This document shows, piece by piece, positions 38,239-46,025 of a DNA stretch of 64,000 nt. Made by a program: the position numbers and the translations under genes. This DNA is from Muricauda sp. MAR_2010_75 (GTDB lineage Bacteria > Bacteroidota > Bacteroidia > Flavobacteriales > Flavobacteriaceae). The notes beneath the pieces are model-generated. The model was not told the DNA's origin. It searched no databases and saw only the letters and a list, made by a program, of their open reading frames with translations. Position 1 is the stretch's first letter. Every line of letters starts with the position of its first letter. The DNA lies in assembly GCF_000745185.1 (NCBI RefSeq), contig NZ_JQNJ01000001.1, forward strand, positions 3,702,501 through 3,766,500, read 5' to 3'.

Positions 38239-39431
38239 TTACATTTGATGAAGCCTTACAGAACGTTCTGGAACATTCCCAAAACTATGGGGATGAAATG
38301 GTGGAACTGGTTGATTCCCATGGAAGAATATTAGCGGAAACCATAGAAGCGGACCGCGATTTCCCTCCTTTTGATAGATCCACTAAAGATGGCATTGCCA
38401 TTCGGTTTGGTGCCCTTAATTCCCAAAATCAAAGTTTTACCATTTCAGGCATAGCCCAAGCTGGCAGCCCCCAATTGGTTTTAACTGATGAGAATTCCTG
38501 TATTGAGGTGATGACGGGGGCCATGGTCCCCAAAAACGCCGATACGGTGGTCATGTATGAGCATACCACAAAGAATGGGGAGACTTTTACCATTGATGAA
38601 TTCGTAAAACAAGGGCAAAACATTCATTATCAATCCAGTGATGTGCATAAAGGTGAAGTTTTACTTCAGTCTGGCATTAAAATCACCGCAGCAGAGATTG
38701 GCGTGCTGGCAACGGTGGGGAAAGCCAAAGTTTCCGTTAAAAAACTTCCCAAAGTTGCGGTAATTTCCACAGGAAATGAATTGGTGAATGTGGATAAAAC
38801 CCCACTGCCGTTTCAAATACGGAAATCCAATTCGTACTCCTTGATTTCCCTTTTGGAAAATGAAAAAATTAAAGGGGATATCCATCATGTATTGGACGAA
38901 CCATCAGCCATTAAACAAACACTGAAAAACCTTCTGAAAGATTACGATGTACTTTTGCTCAGTGGAGGGGTTTCCAAAGGAAAGTACGACTTCCTTCCAG
39001 AGGCTTTTGATAGTTTGGGGGTTGAAAAGGTTTTTCACAGGGTATTGCAGCGCCCCGGAAAACCGTTTTGGTTCGGAAAGCAAAAACAATACGAAACTAC
39101 TGTTTTTTCCTTCCCAGGAAATCCAGTTTCCACTTTTGTCAACTATCACCTGTATTTTAAACCCTGGCTTAACAAAACTTTGGGAACGGACACAATGCAA
39201 TTTGATGTATTTTTAGATGAACCCTATAGGAATAGTACTGATTTAACACTGTTTGTTGGGGTTAAAGTAAAAATGATGGAAGGGAAATTGGTTGCCAATA
39301 CCATCTCCTCAACTGGTTCTGGGGATTTATTGGCGTTGGCCAAAGCCGATGGTTTCATAAAGGTACTTCCGAAGGAAGAAATAGCAAGAGGCAAAATTGT
39401 TCCCTTTATCCCAACCAGAAATAGGATGTAA
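38235..39431 (+). CDS. moeA: Molybdopterin molybdenumtransferase MoeA
   Basis: This 398-aa enzyme inserts molybdenum into adenylylated molybdopterin. The four-domain pattern is clear: DRDFPPFDRSTKDGIAIR at about residue 39, the GAMVPKNADTVVMYEHT region near 95, KLPKVAVISTGNELVN at about 170 and LLLSGGVSKGKYDFLPEAF (the MPT-binding loop) near 238. It begins in the ATGA overlap with the TauE gene. MogA/MoaB, the partner that adenylates molybdopterin, is not present here, and some bacteria carry it elsewhere. Confidence 0.93.
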   Translation: MITFDEALQNVLEHSQNYGDEMVELVDSHGRILAETIEADRDFPPFDRSTKDGIAIRFGALNSQNQSFTISGIAQAGSPQLVLTDENSCIEVMTGAMVPKNADTVVMYEHTTKNGETFTIDEFVKQGQNIHYQSSDVHKGEVLLQSGIKITAAEIGVLATVGKAKVSVKKLPKVAVISTGNELVNVDKTPLPFQIRKSNSYSLISLLENEKIKGDIHHVLDEPSAIKQTLKNLLKDYDVLLLSGGVSKGKYDFLPEAFDSLGVEKVFHRVLQRPGKPFWFGKQKQYETTVFSFPGNPVSTFVNYHLYFKPWLNKTLGTDTMQFDVFLDEPYRNSTDLTLFVGVKVKMMEGKLVANTISSTGSGDLLALAKADGFIKVLPKEEIARGKIVPFIPTRNRM

Positions 39432-39433
39432 GT

Positions 39434-40432
39434 ATGACACATGAGTTAAAGACCATAGTCCAGCATTACGAAGCCCGTCAAGAAAAGGCAATATTGGCCA
39501 CAGTAGTGGCCTTGGATGGATCTTCCTATCGCAGACCCGGTGTACGTATGCTGATTTTTGAAAATGGCGACATGATTGGTGCCGTAAGTGGCGGTTGTGT
39601 GGAAAAAGAGGTGCTTCGCCAAGCACAATCCGTTTTCACAACAGGGGTGTCCCGTGTAATGGTGTATGATGGTCGCTATCGCTTGGGGTGCGAAGGTGTT
39701 CTTTACATTTTATTGGAACCGTTTAATCCAGAACATTCCTTTTTGACTGAATTTTGGAAAACCATTGAAAGCAGAAAGCCATTTCTTATCCGGTCCTATT
39801 TTCAAAAAGAGCAAAGTGACAATACGGGGTACCATTCGGTATTTCAATTTGGCGAAAACAGTTATGCTGTTTCCCAAACCAGTGAATCCAATCAAGAATT
39901 TTCCGTTTTTGAACAGGAAATGCATCCCTGTTTTCAATTGGTCATCATTGGAGCCGAGCATGATGCCGTCCAATTGTGCAAATATGCTGCATTGACCGGG
40001 TGGGAGGTAAGCGTGGTGGCCAATCCCAGGGAAGAAAAGACCAAAAAAGATTTTCCAGGCATTCACAAACTCATTCAGGTGGAGCCTGAAATGTTTCAAC
40101 ACCCCCTGGATGAACAAACAGCTGTGGTCATCATGACCCACAGTTTTGTGAAAGACCTTCAATTTGTAATGACGCTACGGGAGGAAAAGGGTGCCTATAT
40201 TGGGTTGTTGGGGCCTTTCCAGCGACGGGAAAAGCTCTTTGATGAACTTTTAGAGCGCTTTCCTGATATTTCCGAGGACTTTTTGGAGCAAATCCATGGT
40301 CCAGCGGGTATTGATATAGGTGCCGAAACACCACAAGAAATTGCGATTTCCATTTTGTCTGAAATTCTTTCCGTGGTCAACAACAAAGAGCCACAATCAT
40401 TAAAGGATAAAATGGGGAAAATACATAGCTAG
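39434..40432 (+). CDS. XdhC/CoxI family accessory protein
   Basis: This 332-aa accessory protein is needed to mature xanthine-dehydrogenase-family molybdoenzymes. In the best known cases XdhC binds the cofactor and delivers its sulfurated form. The N-terminal XdhC_CoxI domain has ATVVALDGSSYRRPGVRM and GAVSGGCVEKEVL; the C-terminal Rossmann-like domain has QLVIIGAEHDAVQLCKYA and YIGLLGPFQRREKL, ending IHGPAGIDIGAETPQEIA. Its presence ties the cofactor genes to the IorAB-type enzyme upstream. 2 bp after moeA and 3 bp before the next gene. Confidence 0.92.
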   Translation: MTHELKTIVQHYEARQEKAILATVVALDGSSYRRPGVRMLIFENGDMIGAVSGGCVEKEVLRQAQSVFTTGVSRVMVYDGRYRLGCEGVLYILLEPFNPEHSFLTEFWKTIESRKPFLIRSYFQKEQSDNTGYHSVFQFGENSYAVSQTSESNQEFSVFEQEMHPCFQLVIIGAEHDAVQLCKYAALTGWEVSVVANPREEKTKKDFPGIHKLIQVEPEMFQHPLDEQTAVVIMTHSFVKDLQFVMTLREEKGAYIGLLGPFQRREKLFDELLERFPDISEDFLEQIHGPAGIDIGAETPQEIAISILSEILSVVNNKEPQSLKDKMGKIHS

Positions 40433-40435
40433 CCC

Positions 40436-41026
40436 ATGACGTCCATTGCTGTTCTCATATTGGCCGCCGGTGCTTCCACAAGAATGGAGGGCGGGCCCAA
40501 GCAGCTATTACCATGGAAAGACTCCACGCTTTTAGGACATGCCATTGAGCAAGCCAAGCTACTCACTAAATCAGTATTTGTGGTTTTGGGGGCGCATGCT
40601 GATGAAATCAAGGAAATTATTCCAAATAATGTGAAGACCATTTACAATCCAAGTTGGGAACAAGGAATGGGCACCTCCATTTCAGTGGGAACAAAACATC
40701 TTTTCAAATCAAATAGCAATTTATCTGGCCTTCTTATCATGTTGGTCGATCAGCCATTTCTAGATTTTTCCTATTTGAGAAAGATAAAAACAGAATTTGA
40801 AAAGGACAAATACAAAATAGTGGCCACTTCCTATGGAAAAAAATTGGGAGTGCCCGCAATGTTCCATCCATCCTTATTTTTAGAACTCTCAAAATTAAAT
40901 CAGGATGTTGGAGCCAGACATATTATTGAAAAATACAAATCAGATACCATCCCTATTTTTCCAGATGGAAAACAGATTGATATCGATACAAAAAATGAAT
41001 ACAACCAATATATTGATAATAAATAA
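40436..41026 (+). CDS. Nucleotidyltransferase, probable molybdenum cofactor cytidylyltransferase
   Basis: This 196-aa protein has the N-terminal LILAAGASTRMEGGPKQLLPWK motif of MobA-like nucleotidyltransferases and LLIMLVDQPFLDFSYL near residue 100. The GASTRM and KQLL details, and its position after xdhC, match MocA, which uses CTP to make the molybdopterin cytosine dinucleotide required by xanthine-dehydrogenase-family enzymes. It is the last gene of the run; the amidohydrolase 7 bp downstream may still be co-transcribed. Confidence 0.83.
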   Translation: MTSIAVLILAAGASTRMEGGPKQLLPWKDSTLLGHAIEQAKLLTKSVFVVLGAHADEIKEIIPNNVKTIYNPSWEQGMGTSISVGTKHLFKSNSNLSGLLIMLVDQPFLDFSYLRKIKTEFEKDKYKIVATSYGKKLGVPAMFHPSLFLELSKLNQDVGARHIIEKYKSDTIPIFPDGKQIDIDTKNEYNQYIDNK

Positions 41027-41033
41027 GTTATAT

Positions 41034-42116
41034 ATGAAAACCTATACTATTACTTTACTAGTGTTTTTTAGCTTTTCACTTACCTACTCACAGGAGATGA
41101 GCTTTGAAGAATACAATCCCACATCTACTTTAGTGGTTCCCGAACACCCTGTGAAAAAGGCTAAATTCACTTTTATTGATGTGCATAGCCATCAGTATCG
41201 CATGGCGGGTCAAGATTTATCGGAGTTGATTGCAGACATGGATAACATCAACGAGGGTATTATGGTGAATTTAAGTGGTGGTTCTGGGGATGATCTTGTG
41301 GCCAAATTAAATAATGTTAATGAGCACTATCCCAATCGGTTTGCCATTTTTGCCAATGTGGATTACAGCGGGGTGGGAAACCCCAATTGGGGCGAGCAGG
41401 CAGCAAAACAATTGGAAGAAGACGTTAAAAATGGTGCTAAAGGGTTAAAAGTTTTTAAAAGTCTAGGGTTACGAAACACGGATGTTAATGGAAACCGAAT
41501 TCCTGTCGATGACCCAAGGCTTGATCCCGTTTGGGCCAAATGTGCTGAACTTGGCATTCCAGTTCTTATTCATTCTGCCGACCCAAAGTCGTTTTGGGAT
41601 CCCATGGACGGTGACAATGAACGATGGCTGGAACTTAAAACACATCCAAGAAGAAAACGCACCGCGACAGACCCAGAACCTTGGCAGCAAATCATTGACG
41701 AACAACACCGCATGTTCAAAAAACACCCTAAAACCAAGTTCATCAATGCGCATATGGGATGGTACGCCAATAATTTGGACAGGCTAGGGGAGTTGATGGA
41801 TGAAATCCCCAATATGAGTGTTGGCATAGGGGCTGTTATTGCGGAATTGGGACGTCAACCGAGACGCGCTCGGGAGTTTTTCATTAAGTACCAAGATCGT
41901 ATTGTCTTTGGAAAGGATAGCTGGAAACCGGAAGAGTTTCCCACATATTTTAGGGTATTGGAAACTGCCGACGAGTACTTTCCGTACTACAAAAAATACC
42001 ATGCGTTTTGGGCCATGTACGGGTTGGACCTCCCTGATGAAGTTTTAAAGAAGGTGTATTACAAAAACGCGCTCAATCTAATTCCAGGGTTGGATAAATC
42101 CCTATTTGAAGATTAA
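41034..42116 (+). CDS. Amidohydrolase family protein (Amidohydro_2 type), secreted
   Basis: This 360-aa exported protein (signal ending SLTYSQE) is a metal-dependent hydrolase of the Amidohydrolase-related (PF04909) type. It shows IDVHSHQYRM near residue 47 (metal-binding HxH), VLIHSADPKSFW near 178 and NAHMGW near 240, followed by IVFGKDSW near 290. Related enzymes decarboxylate or hydrolyse aromatic acids. It starts 7 bp after the MocA-like gene, so it may belong to the molybdoenzyme run and process its substrate or product. The reading frame continues upstream but overlaps the previous gene. Confidence 0.85.
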   Translation: MKTYTITLLVFFSFSLTYSQEMSFEEYNPTSTLVVPEHPVKKAKFTFIDVHSHQYRMAGQDLSELIADMDNINEGIMVNLSGGSGDDLVAKLNNVNEHYPNRFAIFANVDYSGVGNPNWGEQAAKQLEEDVKNGAKGLKVFKSLGLRNTDVNGNRIPVDDPRLDPVWAKCAELGIPVLIHSADPKSFWDPMDGDNERWLELKTHPRRKRTATDPEPWQQIIDEQHRMFKKHPKTKFINAHMGWYANNLDRLGELMDEIPNMSVGIGAVIAELGRQPRRAREFFIKYQDRIVFGKDSWKPEEFPTYFRVLETADEYFPYYKKYHAFWAMYGLDLPDEVLKKVYYKNALNLIPGLDKSLFED

Positions 42117-42322
42117 TCCAAGTGCTTACTTTGGGATTGGGGCTTTTTGGAATCCATTTCCATAAGCTCCAAATCCTGAAAGATACCGCAGGATATTTGT
42201 TTTTTTATCAGTGAGGCTGATTTTTTCCGTTTAATCTTAGCTTCAATTTCTTTGTTTAAAAACTGCATGGGAAAATCTTTTAAATTGAAACGAATTTTAG
42301 TTTGATTTATTTTGATTTTCAA
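42113..42322 (-). CDS. Small hypothetical protein, possibly related to DUF7009
   Basis: This 69-aa lysine-rich frame starts MKIKINQTKIRFNLKDF, which resembles the N-terminus of a Bacteroidota family of about 120 aa (DUF7009 type, starting MKIRIKGNSxRxRL). The rest does not match and is shorter, so it could be a decayed member or chance. It overlaps the 3' end of the GntR gene by 26 bp on the same strand and the amidohydrolase stop by 4 bp. Function unknown. Confidence 0.4.
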   Translation of the reverse strand: MKIKINQTKIRFNLKDFPMQFLNKEIEAKIKRKKSASLIKKQISCGIFQDLELMEMDSKKPQSQSKHLD

Positions 42323-42953
42323 TGGATTGCCCTTTGTTTTTCTCTATTTCTCGTTGAACATACTCCAAAACTGTCATCCAGTTCATTTTCAAGATTAAAG
42401 CTGCTGTGGGGATGTTGTCTTGTTCTATGGCTTGTATAATTGACTCATTTTGACGGTTGGCCGTATCAAAAAAAGTAGCGTCTCTTGCAAGACTCTGTTC
42501 ATAAAAACGTAATCGAACCTTTAGGTTTTCCAAGGTTTGTAATAGAATGGTATTATTGCAATTTTGAACAAGTAGACGATGAAATTCAAAACGGGCATTC
42601 AAGCTATTTTCATTTTGTAGGCGCCTTTTCTGTAATTTCAACACCTCAATCTCCTTCTCGCCAAATAGGGAGCCTTCCAAGGCCATAACCTCCAACTGTG
42701 CCACTGTTTCATAAAGGTTGTAAGCCTCTTTTTTTGTCAAATGCGTTACCACAAAACCACGGTTGGGAACTGCGTTTATGACCCGTGCCTGCTCTAACTG
42801 GCTTAAAGCTTCACGAATAGGGGTAACGCTGATACCTATGGTTCGCGATAGGGCCGCAAGGTTAATTGTTTTTCCAATGGCAAGCTCTCCTTTTTCTATC
42901 TGCCCCAACAAATGGTTTTTGACTTTATCCCTCAGGATGGTAATCTGGCTCAT
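42297..42953 (-). CDS. GntR-family transcriptional regulator with FCD domain
   Basis: This 218-aa repressor has an N-terminal winged helix (ALSRTIGISVTPIREALSQLEQARVINAVPNRGFVV) and a C-terminal all-helical FCD effector domain from about residue 80. FCD regulators usually bind a sugar acid, organic acid or amino acid. The start was set to the ATG at 42953 because the earlier in-frame codon is a TTG inside the operator. The operator palindrome lies 14 bp upstream of its ATG and 55 bp upstream of the divergent trehalase gene, so it probably controls both. Confidence 0.88.
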   Translation of the reverse strand: MSQITILRDKVKNHLLGQIEKGELAIGKTINLAALSRTIGISVTPIREALSQLEQARVINAVPNRGFVVTHLTKKEAYNLYETVAQLEVMALEGSLFGEKEIEVLKLQKRRLQNENSLNARFEFHRLLVQNCNNTILLQTLENLKVRLRFYEQSLARDATFFDTANRQNESIIQAIEQDNIPTAALILKMNWMTVLEYVQREIEKNKGQSIENQNKSN

Positions 42954-42966
42954 AATGTAAATGTAC

Positions 42967-42982
42967 AAATCGTATACGATTT
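42967..42982. promoter_or_regulatory. GntR (FCD) operator candidate
   Basis: AAATCGTATACGATTT is a perfect 16-bp palindrome between the divergent GntR and trehalase genes. Its core GTATAC matches the type of site bound by FCD/UxuR-like GntR regulators. It should mediate autoregulation and control of the trehalase gene. Confidence 0.75.
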
Positions 42983-43036
42983 AAAACGATAAACCTTTGG
43001 CCTTATTATCATATATTTAAGCTCAAATTCAAGGAA

Positions 43037-44620
43037 ATGAAGAAGTGGTTTTTAGGCATCTTACTTGTGCTATGGGTAATTGGTTGTAAAGAAGAGGGTC
43101 AATCGGATCAAAAGGTCAATTTTTATGAAACCCAGCTGTTCAAGGATGTGCAGTTGTCCTCTATTTTTGAAGATTCCAAGACTTTTGTGGATTTGGTCCC
43201 AAAGGAGGAGGTTGCTAAACTGGAACAGGAATATCTGAAGCAGAAGGAAATGCAAGGGTTTAATTTGAAGACTTTTGTGCAGCGTAATTTTGAGGATAAG
43301 TCCATGCAATCCTTGGTTTTTGAAACCGACACCACCAAAAGCATGTACGAACACATTTCCTTGATGTGGGATAGGCTTACCCGCTCTCCGGATAGTGTAA
43401 TTCCAAATTCATCCCGGATTGCATTACCACACAAATATGTGGTTCCTGGAGGAAGATTCCAAGAAATCTATTACTGGGACAGTTATTTTACCTTAGAGGG
43501 ACTTTTGGCTGATGGGCATGATACCCTTGCTAAAAGTATGGTGGATAATTTTAGCTTTTTGATTGATTCCATTGGTTTTATACCAAACGGTACTCGAAAT
43601 TATTACAGAACACGATCACAACCCCCATATTACGCTTTAATGGTGGATGCACTGGCCCGAAAGAATCAAAACTTCCTTCTGTATTACCTACCTGAATTGT
43701 CCAGGGAGTACGAGTTCTGGATGCAAGGAGAAGACATAGCGTTACCAGGAAAACCTTTTCAGCATGTGGTGGACATGAACGGTAACATATATCTAAATAG
43801 GTATTGGGACAAAGGAAATACTCCCAGGCCCGAAGCTTACAAGGAGGATTTTAAACTGGCTAGCTCACTGGAATCCGATTCCTTAAAACAGCGACTATAC
43901 AAAAATTTAAGGTCGGCAGCGGAATCAGGGTGGGATTTTAGCTCCAGATGGTATGGTGCAGAAGGTGGATTGGTCTCCACCGAAACCACTTCCATCTTAC
44001 CCGTAGACCTTAACTGTCTTCTGTATTTTATGGAGCGTACTTTGTACAGAGCATGCCAGCTAAGGGGAGATCGAGATGCCATGGGTGAGTTTGACAAAAG
44101 GTCTCAATTGAGGAAAATTGCCATTCAACAGTACTTCTGGGATGAAGAATCAGGATTTTACCACGACTACAATTTTGAGAAAGACTCCATTACCCCCGCT
44201 ATGACGCTTGCTGGGGTGACCCCATTATTTTTTCGCATTGCGGACCGAAACCAAGCAGAGAAAGTTAAAAACGTACTCATGGAAAACTTTTTAAAAGAAG
44301 GAGGGCTCATGACCACCTTGGAACACACCGGACAACAATGGGACGCACCAAATGGATGGGCTCCATTGCAATGGTTGGCGTTTAAGGGGTTATTAAACTA
44401 CGGGTATCACCAAGAGGCCAAAGAAATAGCACATCGCTGGTTGACACTCAATGAGCGGGTATATGCCAACACCGGAAAAATGATGGAAAAATATAATGTG
44501 GAAGACCTTTCCTTACTTTCCGGGGGAGGGGAGTACCCTACCCAGGATGGTTTTGGATGGACCAATGGTGTGGCAATCAGTCTCAAAAAAGCTTTAGAAA
44601 AATTAGAACTTAAACAATAG
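43037..44620 (+). CDS. treA: Alpha,alpha-trehalase (GH37), lipoprotein
   Basis: This 527-aa enzyme would hydrolyse trehalose to two glucose molecules in the periplasm. It has a lipoprotein signal (LWVIGCKEEG). GH37 signatures are VVPGGRFQEIYYWDSYFTLEGLL near 134-156 and QWDAPNGWAPLQWLAFKGL near 434-452, with GGGEYPTQDGFGWTNGV near the C-terminus. The catalytic Asp is in SGWDFSSRW and the Glu in the C-terminal GGEYP segment. The FCD regulator next door suggests a signal other than trehalose itself. Confidence 0.93.
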   Translation: MKKWFLGILLVLWVIGCKEEGQSDQKVNFYETQLFKDVQLSSIFEDSKTFVDLVPKEEVAKLEQEYLKQKEMQGFNLKTFVQRNFEDKSMQSLVFETDTTKSMYEHISLMWDRLTRSPDSVIPNSSRIALPHKYVVPGGRFQEIYYWDSYFTLEGLLADGHDTLAKSMVDNFSFLIDSIGFIPNGTRNYYRTRSQPPYYALMVDALARKNQNFLLYYLPELSREYEFWMQGEDIALPGKPFQHVVDMNGNIYLNRYWDKGNTPRPEAYKEDFKLASSLESDSLKQRLYKNLRSAAESGWDFSSRWYGAEGGLVSTETTSILPVDLNCLLYFMERTLYRACQLRGDRDAMGEFDKRSQLRKIAIQQYFWDEESGFYHDYNFEKDSITPAMTLAGVTPLFFRIADRNQAEKVKNVLMENFLKEGGLMTTLEHTGQQWDAPNGWAPLQWLAFKGLLNYGYHQEAKEIAHRWLTLNERVYANTGKMMEKYNVEDLSLLSGGGEYPTQDGFGWTNGVAISLKKALEKLELKQ

Positions 44621-44625
44621 TAGGT

Positions 44626-44952
44626 TTAAGGTTCGTTTTCATCCAAGTAAGAGCCTAAATTATCTAAGGCGGTATCCCAAAACTGCTCATAAAATTTCAC
44701 CCATTCTTTTATTTTTTTTAAAGGCTTGGCGTCTGCAATGCAGAACCTTTCCCTTCCCTTTGATGAAATTTCCACCAAACCGGCCTGTTCCAAAGTTTTA
44801 ATGTGTTTGGTAACCCCTTGCCGGCTAATCTCAAATTGACCCGAAATCTGCGTAATGGACAGAGCAGAGGAAGCAATAATCAAGGCGTGAAAAATTTCAC
44901 GCCTTTTGGGATCTGCGATTGCTTTTAAAATTTTGGTAATATTATCCTGCAT
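44626..44952 (-). CDS. ArsR-family winged-helix regulator
   Basis: This 108-aa regulator has the ArsR winged helix: ADPKRREIFHALI, LSITQISGQFEISRQGVTKHIKTLEQAGLVEISSKGRERF. The start MQDNITKILK follows the family. There are no obvious metal-binding cysteines. It overlaps the 3' end of the SRPBCC gene by 11 bp. ArsR plus an AHSA1-type SRPBCC protein is a common pair in Bacteroidota; the regulator probably controls the pair. Confidence 0.9.
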   Translation of the reverse strand: MQDNITKILKAIADPKRREIFHALIIASSALSITQISGQFEISRQGVTKHIKTLEQAGLVEISSKGRERFCIADAKPLKKIKEWVKFYEQFWDTALDNLGSYLDENEP

Positions 44953-45370
44953 GAACTTTTTTTGATATATATGAATGGAGCTCCTTAATACAATTATCCC
45001 ATCCTTTGTCAAAACTAGTGAAAAATGATACGGCCGAATCTCCAGGATATTTGGATATACCTGAATGTTCCAAGTACAGTTTGGTACCTTCTGGAACTTC
45101 TTTTAAATCCCATTTTACGGTGGTTTCCGTATCTGTGTTCTGAACAATCCAAGTATAAATCAAGGTATAGGGGTCTGCACTCTTAACCTCACCTGTTATC
45201 TGAGTACAGCCTTGCTCTTCAGTTGCAGAAAAGGTATACCTGTAGCCTTTTTCAGCCTTAAAGTCAGCTTTAATGAACCAAGTAGAAATTTCTTCGGCCT
45301 TGGAAATTGCATCCCATACCTTACCGATTGGATGCTCAAATACATGTTCTTTTGTGATTACATCTTTCAT
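44942..45370 (-). CDS. SRPBCC (AHSA1-like) protein
   Basis: This 142-aa protein is a START-like fold with a hydrophobic pocket, of the Activator-of-Hsp90-ATPase-homologue type: EHVFEHPIGKVWDAISKAEEISTWFIKADFKAEKGYRYTFSA at the start and KWDLKEVPEGTKLYLEHSGI in the middle, ending SFFTSFDKGWDNCIKELHSYI. It probably binds a small lipophilic molecule. It is the first gene of the pair with the ArsR regulator. Confidence 0.9.
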   Translation of the reverse strand: MKDVITKEHVFEHPIGKVWDAISKAEEISTWFIKADFKAEKGYRYTFSATEEQGCTQITGEVKSADPYTLIYTWIVQNTDTETTVKWDLKEVPEGTKLYLEHSGISKYPGDSAVSFFTSFDKGWDNCIKELHSYISKKVHAG

Positions 45371-45502
45371 ATTGTCTAATTTATTGATTAATTACGCAAC
45401 TATTTGGTTGCTAAATTAAGCAAATATTTTTAACGAGCAACTTTTTGGTTGCATTTTATCCAATAACATTATTTATTTTTAGTTCAATCAACTCATCGGA
45501 AT

Positions 45503-45925
45503 ATGTTGAAAGCTTCATCAGGATACTCAGGAACACCTTTGGCCAAAAAACTGGGAATTAAAGATGGTTTTTCCATTTTAGTATACAATGCACCCAAACA
45601 CTATTGGGATTTGTTTACAGATTTACCAAACAATTTGGATGTTCAGAAAGGGTTGGGGGAGGACAAGCTGGACTTCATCCACATTTTCTGTACCACTTTG
45701 GAGGAGTTGGTCAAGGTTGCTGCCCCATGTAAAGAAGCACTAAAAGTGAACGGCGCCCTTTGGGTAAGCTGGCCCAAGGGCACGTCCAAAATCCAAACCG
45801 ATTTAAAGCGGGAGCCCGTGCGCGAACATTTACTTTCCATTGGATTGGTGGACACCAAAGTAGCTGCCATTGACAGCGATTGGAGCGGGCTTAAATTTGT
45901 TTATCGACTAAAAGACAGGAACTGA
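45503..45925 (+). CDS. DUF3052 family protein
   Basis: This 140-aa cytoplasmic protein matches DUF3052: YSGTPLAKKLGIKDGFSILVYNAPKHYWDLF, IHIFCTTLEELVKVA, LWVSWPKGTSKIQTDLKREPVREHLLSIGLVDTKVAAIDSDWSGLKFVYR. Its function is unknown; the fold resembles methyltransferase-like Rossmann proteins. It is divergent from the SRPBCC/ArsR pair with 132 bp between start codons. Confidence 0.9.
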   Translation: MLKASSGYSGTPLAKKLGIKDGFSILVYNAPKHYWDLFTDLPNNLDVQKGLGEDKLDFIHIFCTTLEELVKVAAPCKEALKVNGALWVSWPKGTSKIQTDLKREPVREHLLSIGLVDTKVAAIDSDWSGLKFVYRLKDRN

Positions 45926-46025
45926 ATTCCAATTTAAAGGTATTGGCATCTTTTCACATTTCTTTTGCGAATAAGCTTGCAGTTTTGGTTATATTACAAT
46001 GCTAATTCAACTTAAACTGTTACAT

